DNA from: Candidatus Desulfatibia profunda
GTDB taxonomy: Bacteria > Desulfobacterota > Desulfobacteria > Desulfobacterales > UBA11574
NCBI GenBank assembly: GCA_014382665.1
Contig: JACNJH010000135.1
Coordinates: 1-48,552, forward strand
DNA: 48,552 bases
Direction of reading: 5' to 3'
The stretch's first letter is position 1, and each line of letters starts with the position of its first letter. Shown in pieces: positions 33,342 through 41,496 of this stretch. Position numbers and translations under genes: made by a program. Under the pieces are notes generated by a model. It did no database searches and was not told the DNA's origin. It saw nothing but the letters and a program-made list of their open reading frames with translations.

Positions 33342-34778
33342 TCAACCAGTTTTCCAAATCGTTCCTTCGGGCCGATCTTCAAGAATGATATTCATTTCTT
33401 CAAGCTGTTTTCTGATTTTATCCGCCCTTTCCCAGTCTTTTGACGCTCTGGCTTCGTTCCGCTCCTGAACCATTTTGTCAATGACCGCCGGTTCAATTGA
33501 TTGTTGTGCAAGGGCTCGGGATCTTTCTTTATCAAAGTAGGCCTGGGGCGATTCGGTCAGGATTCCCAGGACGCTGCCGATTCTCAGAATATCGGCCTGA
33601 TCGGATTGCAGCTTCTTTTCGGAATCCAAAGATAAGTTTTCTTTACAAGTATCCAACCGGCGGTTGGCGTTGCGAATCGTGTCAAAAAGGAGGCCGATGC
33701 CACGGGCAGAATTGAAATCGTCATCCATTGCCTCACAAAAACGTTTCCAGCAATAACCGGGGGCGACGTCTCCAGGAGCCTTCAAACCGATCTTTTGCTC
33801 AACACGTTGAAGAAAAGCATAAATTTTATCAAGACCCGCACGGGCTTCATCCATGGCCTGGTCGGTAAAATCGATGGGGCTGCGATAGTGATTTGAAAGT
33901 AAAAAAAGACGCACGGCTTCAGGATGATACGTTTTGATCACATCCTTTATCATCAGGAAATTGCCCAGAGACTTTGACATTTTTTCCTGATTGATATTCA
34001 CAAAGCCGTTGTGTATCCAGTACTTAACAAACGGTTTTCCGAAAACACTTTCAGACTGGGCGATCTCGTTTTCATGGTGCGGAAAGCACAGGTCTTTGCC
34101 GCCGCCATGAATATCAAAGGTTTCACCCAGATATTCGCTGCTCATCACTGAACACTCGATGTGCCATCCCGGTCTCCCTTTGCCCCACGGGCTGTCCCAG
34201 GCCGGTTCCCCGGGTTTCGAAGATTTCCATAAAACAAAATCAAAAGGATTATGTTTTCTTGTGTCAACATCGACTCGGGCCCCGGCCTCCATTTCTTCAA
34301 GCTTTCGGCCGGAAAGTTTGCCATAGTCTTTGAATGCCTCGATGGAATAATACACATCGCCGTTGATTTGGTAGGCAAAACGCGCTTCAATCAGCCGTTC
34401 GATAAACTTAATGATTTGATCGATATGCTCGGTCGGTTTAGGCTCAACGTCGGCCCTTTCTACATTCAGGGACTCCATGTCCTCATAGAATTCCTTGATG
34501 TATTTTTCGGCCAGGGTCCGGCAGTCGATACCCAGTTGGTTGGCCTTATCTATGATTTTGTCGTCAACATCCGTAAAATTTCTGACATAGGTTACTTCAA
34601 AGCCTTTTGCTCTGAGATAGCGGGCGATGATATCAAACACCACTACAGATCGTGCATGCCCGATATGGCATGAGTCATACACTGTAGGACCGCAGACATA
34701 CATTCGGACTCTGCCGGGCTCCAGGGGTTCAAAAAGTTGTTTTTTTCGGCCCATTGTATTGAAAACGCGAATCGCCAT
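33342..34778 (-). CDS. cysS: Cysteinyl-tRNA synthetase
   Basis: The 478-residue class I synthetase charges tRNA-Cys. It shows the HIGH motif as CHIGHAR, the zinc-binding Cys in [23 protein letters not shown] with the second zinc Cys, [20 protein letters not shown] with the remaining zinc ligands, and KMSKS as [10 protein letters not shown]. The C-terminal DALR-like part ends with [16 protein letters not shown]. Family length is 460-500. It lies between ispF and uvrB on the same strand; the ispF-cysS pairing is common. Spacing of 104 bp from ispF and 59 bp to uvrB leaves operon membership open. Confidence 0.97.
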   Translation of the reverse strand: MAIRVFNTMGRKKQLFEPLEPGRVRMYVCGPTVYDSCHIGHARSVVVFDIIARYLRAKGFEVTYVRNFTDVDDKIIDKANQLGIDCRTLAEKYIKEFYEDMESLNVERADVEPKPTEHIDQIIKFIERLIEARFAYQINGDVYYSIEAFKDYGKLSGRKLEEMEAGARVDVDTRKHNPFDFVLWKSSKPGEPAWDSPWGKGRPGWHIECSVMSSEYLGETFDIHGGGKDLCFPHHENEIAQSESVFGKPFVKYWIHNGFVNINQEKMSKSLGNFLMIKDVIKTYHPEAVRLFLLSNHYRSPIDFTDQAMDEARAGLDKIYAFLQRVEQKIGLKAPGDVAPGYCWKRFCEAMDDDFNSARGIGLLFDTIRNANRRLDTCKENLSLDSEKKLQSDQADILRIGSVLGILTESPQAYFDKERSRALAQQSIEPAVIDKMVQERNEARASKDWERADKIRKQLEEMNIILEDRPEGTIWKTG

Positions 34779-34832
34779 GGTTTTTTCCTATATCCTAAAC
34801 CGGAAAAGCCGTAAAATAAAAAGATTCTTTAT

Positions 34833-34864
34833 CACGAAAGCACGAAGGTACGAAAACACGAAAA
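34833..34864. repeat. 8-bp-periodic single arm (CACGAAAG type)
   Basis: Four units in tandem: CACGAAAG, CACGAAGG, TACGAAAA, CACGAAAA. It is one arm of the element seen complete at 40394-40457. I find no inverse arm nearby. It lies in the ispF-cysS gap. Confidence 0.7.
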
Positions 34865-34882
34865 AGAACGCAAAATTTATTT

Positions 34883-35359
34883 CTAAGTAACGCTTTTTAG
34901 TAATGCAACGCTCAGCGCAGCGATGCCCTCGCCTTTCCCGATCACACCGAGACCTTCGAAGGTTTTCGCTTTAACATTAACACAATCAGGCTTAATTTCA
35001 ATTGTTCGTGCAATATTTTTTCGCATCGCCGCTTTGTATGGAGTAAGTTTAGGGGTCTCGGCAAAAATAGTAGCGTCAATATTCTGAACCGTAAAACCCT
35101 TGGCGTTAATCAAATCATGGGTTTTAGCCAGCAGTTTTAGGCTGGAGATGTCCTTGAACTCCGGAGCCGTGTCCGGGAAATGTTCACCGATATCACCCAA
35201 ACCGGCCGCACCCAGCAGGGCGTCGATGACCGCATGCACGAGCACATCTGCATCTGAATGCCCGCCAAGCCCTTTTTCAAAAGGAACGACGACTCCGCCC
35301 AGAACAAGCTTGCGGTTCGAAATTAGGGGATGAATATCATATCCGATACCGATGTGCAT
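34883..35359 (-). CDS. ispF: 2-C-methyl-D-erythritol 2,4-cyclodiphosphate synthase
   Basis: The 158-residue enzyme closes the cyclic diphosphate in the MEP isoprenoid pathway. The metal ligands are Asp8 and His10 in GYDIHP and His42 in DVLVHAVIDALLGA; the flexible loop LGGHSDAD and the GLGDIGEHFPDT and GKGEGIAALSVALL segments are family hallmarks. I use the ATG at 35359, giving MHIGIGYDIH, with AAAGGAACG upstream, rather than the ATG ten codons earlier. ispD is often fused to or adjacent to ispF but is not seen here. Isoprenoid genes in the window are thus split between this locus and ispA-dxs. Confidence 0.96.
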   Translation of the reverse strand: MHIGIGYDIHPLISNRKLVLGGVVVPFEKGLGGHSDADVLVHAVIDALLGAAGLGDIGEHFPDTAPEFKDISSLKLLAKTHDLINAKGFTVQNIDATIFAETPKLTPYKAAMRKNIARTIEIKPDCVNVKAKTFEGLGVIGKGEGIAALSVALLKSVT

Positions 35360-35872
35360 AATCGTTCCTTTAAAATCGATTTGTTTCAAAAACCTAAACA
35401 GTTACCATTTGCTTAAGATCACGAATCGATCTATACCACAAAAATGGATGCCGTAAAAATATAAATTTAATCCAAATTTATCATAGCGCGTTATCATAAA
35501 TAAAGTTTAATTTATTTTGCGTTCGGTATCACCGTCGCTGTCTTGGCTTTGATCGGATTTCTTTTCAAGCATGAATGATACAGATTTTCATCTGTTGGAA
35601 AACCACGTCTTTCTCCACGATCTTTCCGCCCCTTTCATTCGATTTTTGACCATTTTTCATCCAAACCACATGGAATCATTTATTTTTTAGTTATCGATGA
35701 AAAAAATTCATGAAATATTCGGGTTAAGTGGATTTGCATTGTCAATAAGCTAAAATTGCGCATATATATACATAGCTTTAACGGTTCAGGGTTTACGATT
35801 TTGAACGTTGAACCCGGAAACGCTCAGGTTAGGTTTAAAAAAGGTTGGTGCGCACCGGAGAAGGAGAATAAA
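35360..35872. other. AT-rich gap between divergent ispF and the acyl-CoA synthetase gene
   Basis: This roughly 510-bp stretch should hold promoters for both genes, but no pair of hexamers stands out clearly. The frame of the synthetase is open back to a TTG at 35756; I see no Shine-Dalgarno or family similarity there. A 39-codon frame beginning at 35571 (MNDTDFHLLENHVF) has no good start signal, and I do not call it. Confidence 0.5.
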
Positions 35873-38053
35873 GTGGATACTGACGCGCTGTTAAAGCAGG
35901 CTAAACAGACAGGCAAAACCGCACTGAACGAAAGTGAATCAAAAAAAATTCTCAAGGCCTTCGGCATACCGGTCATACGTGAAACCGTTGCTTTAACAAT
36001 AGATAGCGCTGTCACGGCCAGTCTGGAAATCGGTTTTCCGGTAGTGCTGAAAGGACTCGGAGCCGCGCTTTTGCATAAAACCGAACTCGGTCTGGTATAT
36101 CTTGATCTCAGAGATCCGCAAGCGGTGGCTGAGGCTGCTGCTTCCATCGCCGCGGCCGCCGGCGATCAACTTGAAGGTTTCCTGGCCCAGCCCTATATCG
36201 AAGCAAAAAGAGAGTTTGTTGCCGGGTTGTTTCAAGATGAGCATTTCGGACCTGTAATCATGTTCGGCATAGGAGGTATTTATACGGAAGCTCTGGCAGA
36301 TGTTACTTATCGACTTGCACCGCTAACTGAAACAGATGCCCTCGAAATGCTTGATGAAATCAAAGCAAAATCACTTCTCCAGGATTTCAGGGGGCAGAAG
36401 GCCGCAGACCGAAAACAGCTCGTCGACACATTGAAAGGATTATCGCGGATTGCCATGGAACAGCCGGAACTTAGCGAGATCGATATCAATCCCCTGCTGA
36501 TAACGCCGGACGGTATTGTTTGTGCGGCAGACGCTCTGGTAATAAAGCGCCAAAAGAGTAAAGAAATCGAGTATCTGCCAGCCATCACCCCCGTCCTTAT
36601 AGGTTCTTTTTTTCATCCGGGCCCGATCGCCTTTGTCGGGGCTTCCGCCCGGATCGGCAAATGGGGTCACATTCTGTTGACATGCACAATCAGCGGAGGA
36701 TTCCAAGGTGAAATTTACCTGGTCAATCCCAAAGGGGGTACAATTGCAGGCCGCAAGGTTTACCGGTCCTTGGCGGAGATTCCCGGAAATGTCGACCTGG
36801 CGGTGGTAACCATACCCGCTGATAAGGTGATGGACCTGATTCCCCAACTCAAAGAAAAAAAGATCGGCAACATGCTCCTGATAACCTCGGGTTTCGGAGA
36901 AACCGGCGAGGCCGGCAAGGCACTTGAGAAGGCGCTCGTCGAACAGGCTAGAAGGGCCGGGGTTTTGGTACTGGGTCCCAATACAATGGGGATCTGCAAT
37001 CCGCATATCAATCTTTATTGTACCGGCAGTCATGTACGTCCAAGGCCCGGTTCAACGGCGATGGTTGCCCAGTCCGGGAATATGGGTACCCAGTTGTTGT
37101 TTTTTGCCGAGCAACAGGGCATCGGCATCCGCGGGTTTTGCGGCTCCGGCAACGAGGCTATGATAACTGTTGAGGATTATCTGGATGCCTTTGAAAACGA
37201 TGCACTGACAAGAACCGTTATGCTGTATATTGAGAGCATTAAAAACGGACGCCGCTTTTTTGAAAGCGCCCGCCGTTTAGGCAAAAAGAAGCCTGTGGTG
37301 CTTTTAAAAGGCGGTCAAAGCCGGGCCGGCAACCGGGCGGCTGCCAGCCACACCGGCGCCATGGCTTCCGATGCAAACGTTTTTGATGCAGTCTGCCGCC
37401 AGGCCGGAATCATCAAGGTCGAACGCCCGATGGACCTGCTGGATCTGGCGGCTGCATTTTCATCGGTACCGTTGCCCCTGGGGAATCGAGCGGCCGTCAT
37501 GACCCTTGGTGGCGGCTGGGGGGTTGTCACCGCTGATCTGTGTTCGGAATTCGGTTTGGAAGTGCCGGAACTTTCCGCTGAAATTCTGGAACGTATCGAC
37601 AAATTGCTTCCGCCCTACTGGAGTCGATCGAATCCTGTTGATATTGTCGGCGAAGGCGACAATACTTTACCCATGATCATTCTCGAGGAACTGATGAAAT
37701 GGGACGGCTGTGATGCCGTCATCAACCTGGGTATTATGGGTCGAAGCATTCTGGTGGGACGGCTGGTCGACTCGGTCCTTAAGGCAGATCCCGCCTATTC
37801 TTCCGAAACCATCGATGCCATCAAAAACGAGCTGATTAAATTTGAAAAAAAATATGTCGAACGCATTGTCGAGTTAATGGAACATTATCATAAACCGGTA
37901 TTCGGTGTCAGTCTTATGGCGGACGAAAAGGCGCAAACGGTTTACCGGGTGGCGGGCAGTCAATACAAGGGATTGTTCTATTTGACACCGGAACGGGCGG
38001 TGAAAGCGTTTGCCAAGATGTGTGAATACCGACGCTTTTTGATGAAAGCATAA
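35873..38053 (+). CDS. ADP-forming acetate/acyl-CoA ligase, fused subunits
   Basis: The 726-residue protein joins both subunits of an NDP-forming acyl-CoA synthetase, which converts acyl-CoA, ADP and phosphate to acid, CoA and ATP, or the reverse. The ATP-grasp part comes first (residues about 5-225: GFPVVLKG, FGIGGIYTE, EIDINPLL). Next come the CoA-binding part (GPIAFVGASARIGKWG) and the ligase part with the phosphorylated His493 in ASHTGAMASD. This beta-before-alpha order is one of the known arrangements. I start at GTG 35873, seven bases after GGAGAAGGAG; a TTG start 39 codons upstream lacks support. In a sulfate reducer it could make ATP from acetyl-CoA or activate organic acids; the acyl group is unknown. 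Confidence 0.9.
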   Translation: MDTDALLKQAKQTGKTALNESESKKILKAFGIPVIRETVALTIDSAVTASLEIGFPVVLKGLGAALLHKTELGLVYLDLRDPQAVAEAAASIAAAAGDQLEGFLAQPYIEAKREFVAGLFQDEHFGPVIMFGIGGIYTEALADVTYRLAPLTETDALEMLDEIKAKSLLQDFRGQKAADRKQLVDTLKGLSRIAMEQPELSEIDINPLLITPDGIVCAADALVIKRQKSKEIEYLPAITPVLIGSFFHPGPIAFVGASARIGKWGHILLTCTISGGFQGEIYLVNPKGGTIAGRKVYRSLAEIPGNVDLAVVTIPADKVMDLIPQLKEKKIGNMLLITSGFGETGEAGKALEKALVEQARRAGVLVLGPNTMGICNPHINLYCTGSHVRPRPGSTAMVAQSGNMGTQLLFFAEQQGIGIRGFCGSGNEAMITVEDYLDAFENDALTRTVMLYIESIKNGRRFFESARRLGKKKPVVLLKGGQSRAGNRAAASHTGAMASDANVFDAVCRQAGIIKVERPMDLLDLAAAFSSVPLPLGNRAAVMTLGGGWGVVTADLCSEFGLEVPELSAEILERIDKLLPPYWSRSNPVDIVGEGDNTLPMIILEELMKWDGCDAVINLGIMGRSILVGRLVDSVLKADPAYSSETIDAIKNELIKFEKKYVERIVELMEHYHKPVFGVSLMADEKAQTVYRVAGSQYKGLFYLTPERAVKAFAKMCEYRRFLMKA

Positions 38054-38202
38054 TATCATATTGAGTCTTTGCCTCGTTAGCGTTTAGATGGTATAATAAT
38101 GTGTCGCCTTAAGCGTAATGTTGGTCGTTGGGAAATGCCAAAGACCAAACCCCAAAGCGCAGATCATTGCCATGCACGGCAGAACATACTGGATTGGAAC
38201 TT

Positions 38203-38391
38203 GTGAAATATTCAGCCGCTAAAAAATTTTATCACTACAAGTTTGATTTTGAAATCGGGTATCTTGTCAAGAGCCCCTGTAAAGGGTGCGATACCAGGAA
38301 GAATTTTCCTGAATGCATCGATGAATGCGATATGCTGGACAAAATCCATTCAGTTCTATCAAAAGTCGTTTCCTGCACTCGAAATTATTGA
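38203..38391 (+). CDS. Small Cys-rich protein, unknown function
   Basis: From the GTG at 38203 the product has 62 residues. Its core is YLVKSPCKGCDTRKNFPECIDECDMLDKI, described by its cysteines: CKGC, then PEC and DEC, with a further Cys near the end (SCTRNY). The spacing CxxC-x8-C-x3-C suggests a small metal site. I believe similar proteins occur in related bacteria but cannot name a family. The frame is open to 38128, where codon use is less convincing; the true start could lie anywhere between. It is 150 bp after the acyl-CoA ligase gene. Confidence 0.6.
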   Translation: MKYSAAKKFYHYKFDFEIGYLVKSPCKGCDTRKNFPECIDECDMLDKIHSVLSKVVSCTRNY

Positions 38392-38423
38392 TCATTGTGA
38401 TCCCGACGTTCGGACCTTGTGAA

Positions 38424-38481
38424 GCTCCCCGCCCTGAAGGGCGGGGGTTCTGACGTGCGTCAGTGCTTCGCGGCGGGGAGC
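38424..38481. mobile_element. Possible IS200/IS605-type end remnant (competing hairpins)
   Basis: CCCCGCCC-TGAA-GGGCGGGG (38427-38446) is a perfect 8-bp hairpin of the kind found at the ends of IS200/IS605 elements and in TnpB guide-RNA scaffolds. GCTCCCCGCC (38424-38433) can instead pair perfectly with GGCGGGGAGC (38472-38481). No transposase or tnpB frame is present, so at most it is a remnant. Confidence 0.45.
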
Positions 38482-38544
38482 AGGCCGGTCAAACGGTTGA
38501 TTCGTTAAGGTATTCTGTCAATTTTATATGAATAGATGGAGCGA

Positions 38545-38650
38545 GCCGACTTCGCCATAGTAGCTTGGCTACGACGGCTGAAAGCGACACCTTAACTTCC
38601 CCGTTTAACACGGGATAAATAGGCACTTTAGATCACTTTAGGCACTTTAA
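38545..38650. repeat. Mosaic repeat element, copy B (inverted relative to copy A)
   Basis: GCCGACTTCGCCATAGTAGC (38545-38564), GGCTACGACGGCTGAAAGCG and later CACTTTAGGCACTTTA (38634-38649) are the reverse complements of blocks in copy A at 21176-21318. The two copies differ in block number and spacing. Confidence 0.8.
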
Positions 38651-38721
38651 ACTTATTAATAAAGTGAATTATACGTAAATGAATGATGCCTAGACTTCTA
38701 TTTATTTAAAAGGAGAACATC

Positions 38722-40344
38722 ATGTCTTTCCAAAAATTCACGGATACTCCCGTATGGGCAAAGCTGAAAGATCGCGCTGCCATCATGAATCGTCCCGAAA
38801 AGCACTTAAAACACCTGCTGGCGGGAAAGGGACGACTCGAAACTTTTTTAATTAAAGATTCAAGCATGTTATATGATTATTCCCGCCAGCGGGTTGATGC
38901 AGCGACCATGGAGCTTCTGTTTGAACTGGCTGAAACCCGCAAGATCCGACAGCAGTTTGAGGCGATGGTCGGCGGTGAAAAGATCAATACGACCGAGAAC
39001 CGGGCAGCGCTTCATACCGCTACAAGACGCTTTTGCGATGCTCCGGTCTTTGTGAACGGCGATGATATCATGCCCCGGATGCGCAAAATAAGGGATGACA
39101 TACGGGCGTTTACATCACGGGTTCACAACCGGGAAATTACCGGATCGAGCGGAAAGTCTTTTAAATATGTGGTGGTCATCGGAATCGGGGGATCCTATCT
39201 GGGTACCGAATTTGTCGCCGGAGCGCTGCAGGCGCTGGCCGATAAAAACATTGACATCCGCTTCCTATCCAATGTGGACATTGATAACTTTGGCAGCATC
39301 GCAGCAACCATCGATCCGGAAACCACCCTGTGGGTTGTTATTTCTAAAAGCTATACCACGGCCGAAACCCTTGCCAATGAAAGACAGGTTCAGGCCTACC
39401 TGAAGCAAAAGAATCTTGATCCGGCCCGTCATATTGTAACGGTCACCGCTAAAGGATCCCCGGGAGACGACCCCTCCAATCCTGTACTCGCCTCCTTTCA
39501 TATGTTCGATTTCATCGGCGGAAGATACAGTGTCACTTCAGCCGTAGGCGGCGTGCCCCTGAGCCTCTATTTGGGGTATGAGCGTTTTGAAGCGTTTTTA
39601 AAAGGCGCCGAAGCCATGGATCAGCACGCCCATGATTTACCTGCGGAAAAAAATATCCCCCTGATAGCCGCTTTGATTTCGATCTGGAACAACAACTTTC
39701 TGGGGTATCCTGCCCAGGCCGTCATACCCTATGCAGCTCCTTTGTCCAAACTGGCAGCCCACATCCAGCAACTTAGCATGGAAAGCAACGGCAAATCGGT
39801 TACCAAAGAGGGCAACAGGCTGGATGAACCTGCCGGCGGCATTATCTTCGGAGAACCTGGTACCAATGCCCAGCACTCGTTTTTTCAACTGGCCCACCAG
39901 GGACGTCCCTTCCCCATCGAATTTATCGGCATCATCCGGCCCCAGTACGATCAGTACCGGAACCTGTCCAAAGGGGTCACCAACCACCAGGAACTGTGGT
40001 CGAATCTGATCGCACAGCCGGCCGCCCTGGCAATCGGCAAGGAGGACCCGAATCCGGCCAAATCTTTTGCCGGCAACAGACCGTCATCCACCCTGCTGCT
40101 GAACGACCTGTCAGCGGAGAGTATCGGGCGCCTTCTGGCATTTTATGAAGCCAAAACGGTCTTTGAAGCCTTTATCTGGGGGATTAATCCCTTTGACCAG
40201 TTCGGGGTGGAGCTTGGTAAAACCCTGGCAACAGGGATTCGCAAGCAGACGGCGGCCAAAAATCAAAACAGCGAACATTGCTTTGAAGGCCTGGATCCCA
40301 TTACCGAATTTTATCTGAACACCCTGTTTTCCGGCAGAATTTAG
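38722..40344 (+). CDS. pgi: Glucose-6-phosphate isomerase
   Basis: The 540-residue enzyme interconverts glucose-6-phosphate and fructose-6-phosphate. Conserved segments are VVIGIGGSYLGTEF, the SKSYTTAET phosphate loop, GGRYSVTSAVGGVPLSLYLG, QLSMESNGKSV, FGEPGTNAQHSFFQLAHQG with the catalytic Glu and His, and NPFDQFGVELGKTLA. Ala in GTNAQHSF replaces the usual Gly. The length fits the long bacterial type. AAAGGAG lies before the ATG. It stands alone; its 3' end faces fabH across a symmetric hairpin element. Confidence 0.97.
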   Translation: MSFQKFTDTPVWAKLKDRAAIMNRPEKHLKHLLAGKGRLETFLIKDSSMLYDYSRQRVDAATMELLFELAETRKIRQQFEAMVGGEKINTTENRAALHTATRRFCDAPVFVNGDDIMPRMRKIRDDIRAFTSRVHNREITGSSGKSFKYVVVIGIGGSYLGTEFVAGALQALADKNIDIRFLSNVDIDNFGSIAATIDPETTLWVVISKSYTTAETLANERQVQAYLKQKNLDPARHIVTVTAKGSPGDDPSNPVLASFHMFDFIGGRYSVTSAVGGVPLSLYLGYERFEAFLKGAEAMDQHAHDLPAEKNIPLIAALISIWNNNFLGYPAQAVIPYAAPLSKLAAHIQQLSMESNGKSVTKEGNRLDEPAGGIIFGEPGTNAQHSFFQLAHQGRPFPIEFIGIIRPQYDQYRNLSKGVTNHQELWSNLIAQPAALAIGKEDPNPAKSFAGNRPSSTLLLNDLSAESIGRLLAFYEAKTVFEAFIWGINPFDQFGVELGKTLATGIRKQTAAKNQNSEHCFEGLDPITEFYLNTLFSGRI

Positions 40345-40393
40345 CGACTCGGTTCCGAATTTTGTGTTTTTTTGTCGTAAAAGGAAAATCGAT

Positions 40394-40457
40394 CACGAAA
40401 ACACGAAATAGGGAAAGCACGAAATTTAATATTTTTTCGTATTTTCGTGCTTTCGTG
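40394..40457. repeat. Hairpin element with 8-bp-periodic arms (CACGAAAn type)
   Basis: The left arm has units CACGAAAA, CACGAAAT, AGGGAAAG, CACGAAAT (40394-40425). The right arm has the inverse units TTTTCGTA, TTTTCGTG, CTTTCGTG (40434-40457). It lies between convergent pgi and fabH and could terminate both. Confidence 0.8.
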
Positions 40458-40480
40458 ATAAAATTTTCTTCTTTTCCGGT

Positions 40481-41491
40481 TTATTTTGGAAAGCGGTAAA
40501 TCACCGCGCCCCAGGTCAATCCGGCGCCCAGCGCCAGAAACATCACCGTGCTGCCCCTGCCGATTATATTTTTTTCAATGGCTTCGTCCAGGGCAATGGG
40601 GATGCTGGCTGCGGTGGTATTGCCGTATTGCTGGATATTGTGAAATACTTTTTCTTCAGGCAAACTCATGGCCTTGGCAAAGGCCTGATTGATGCGCAGA
40701 TTGGCCTGGTGCGGAATGAACAGATCGATATCGTCGATGGACAAACCGGCCGCTTTTGTGGTTGCTTCGGCCACCTGGGGGAGCCTCCTGACCGCGGTTT
40801 TGAACACCGCCCGGCCGTCCATGAACGGATAATGGCGGCCTTCCTTGATCATTTCCGCGTTAATTGAAGGATTTAACTTATGGGACGGCACTTCCACCGT
40901 CAAAATGTCCGCGAACTCACCCTGGGAATGAAGCCGGGCGGCAACAATGCCCACCGCTTCGTCGGTTTCAACACCTTCCAGGCAGACGGCGCCGGCGCCG
41001 TCACCGAATATTACGGCAACGTCCCGTCCGCGCGTGGAAATATCGAGTCCGGTACTGTGCACTTCAGCACCGACAAATAAAATTCGGTTGAAATAGCCGC
41101 TGCGAATAAATGCATCCGCCGTTGCCAATCCGTATAAAAACCCCGTGCATTGCTGGCGGATATCAAGGGCCGGTGTGGTTTCAAGCCCCAGTTTGTGCTG
41201 TAAAAGACACCCTGATCCTGGAAAAAAAATATCCGGACTGAGTGTGCCGAAAATAATAAGATCAATATCTTCGGGTTGCCACCCTGCTCGCTCCAGGGCA
41301 ATTTTGGCAGCCTCAAGACCAAGATCCGAAGATCCGACCCCGCCGGCTTCAGGAATCCAGTGCCGTTTTTCGATACCGGTACGCTGGCGGATCCATTCAT
41401 CCGATGTGTCCATCCACTGTTCCAGATCATGGTTGGTAACGACACGGGGCGGCAGAAAGCGTCCGGTACTTTTTATGATGGACTTTTTCAT
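40481..41491 (-). CDS. fabH: 3-oxoacyl-ACP synthase III (FabH type)
   Basis: The 336-residue enzyme starts fatty acid synthesis by condensing an acyl-CoA with malonyl-ACP. The catalytic triad is Cys115 in QQCTGFLYG, His261 in PHQANLRI and Asn291 in YGNTTAASIP. The N-terminal pattern GRFLPPRVVTNHDLE and TSDEWIRQRTGI is typical of FabH and its relatives. Because it is not next to plsX, fabD or acpP as the housekeeping fabH often is, it could be a second KAS III with a different primer. It starts 5 bp after the recD stop and probably shares that transcript. Confidence 0.92.
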   Translation of the reverse strand: MKKSIIKSTGRFLPPRVVTNHDLEQWMDTSDEWIRQRTGIEKRHWIPEAGGVGSSDLGLEAAKIALERAGWQPEDIDLIIFGTLSPDIFFPGSGCLLQHKLGLETTPALDIRQQCTGFLYGLATADAFIRSGYFNRILFVGAEVHSTGLDISTRGRDVAVIFGDGAGAVCLEGVETDEAVGIVAARLHSQGEFADILTVEVPSHKLNPSINAEMIKEGRHYPFMDGRAVFKTAVRRLPQVAEATTKAAGLSIDDIDLFIPHQANLRINQAFAKAMSLPEEKVFHNIQQYGNTTAASIPIALDEAIEKNIIGRGSTVMFLALGAGLTWGAVIYRFPK

Positions 41492-41496
41492 GGTTG

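Larger units (their letters stand above)
38392..38721. other. 330-bp gap with IS200/IS605-like hairpin and mosaic repeat copy B
   Basis: No gene is visible. It holds the GC-rich hairpin at 38424-38481 and the mosaic repeat at 38545-38650. The pgi gene begins right after, with AAAGGAG before its ATG. Confidence 0.7.

Noticed and set aside
35571-35690. 39-codon frame MNDTDFHLLENHVF... before the acyl-CoA ligase gene
   Set aside because: It has no Shine-Dalgarno and AT-rich codons unlike its neighbours, and it lies in a region expected to hold promoters.
36440-37033. Long minus-strand frame (197 codons) inside the acyl-CoA ligase gene
   Set aside because: It is a shadow of a well-supported gene; the translation has no recognisable domain and odd composition.
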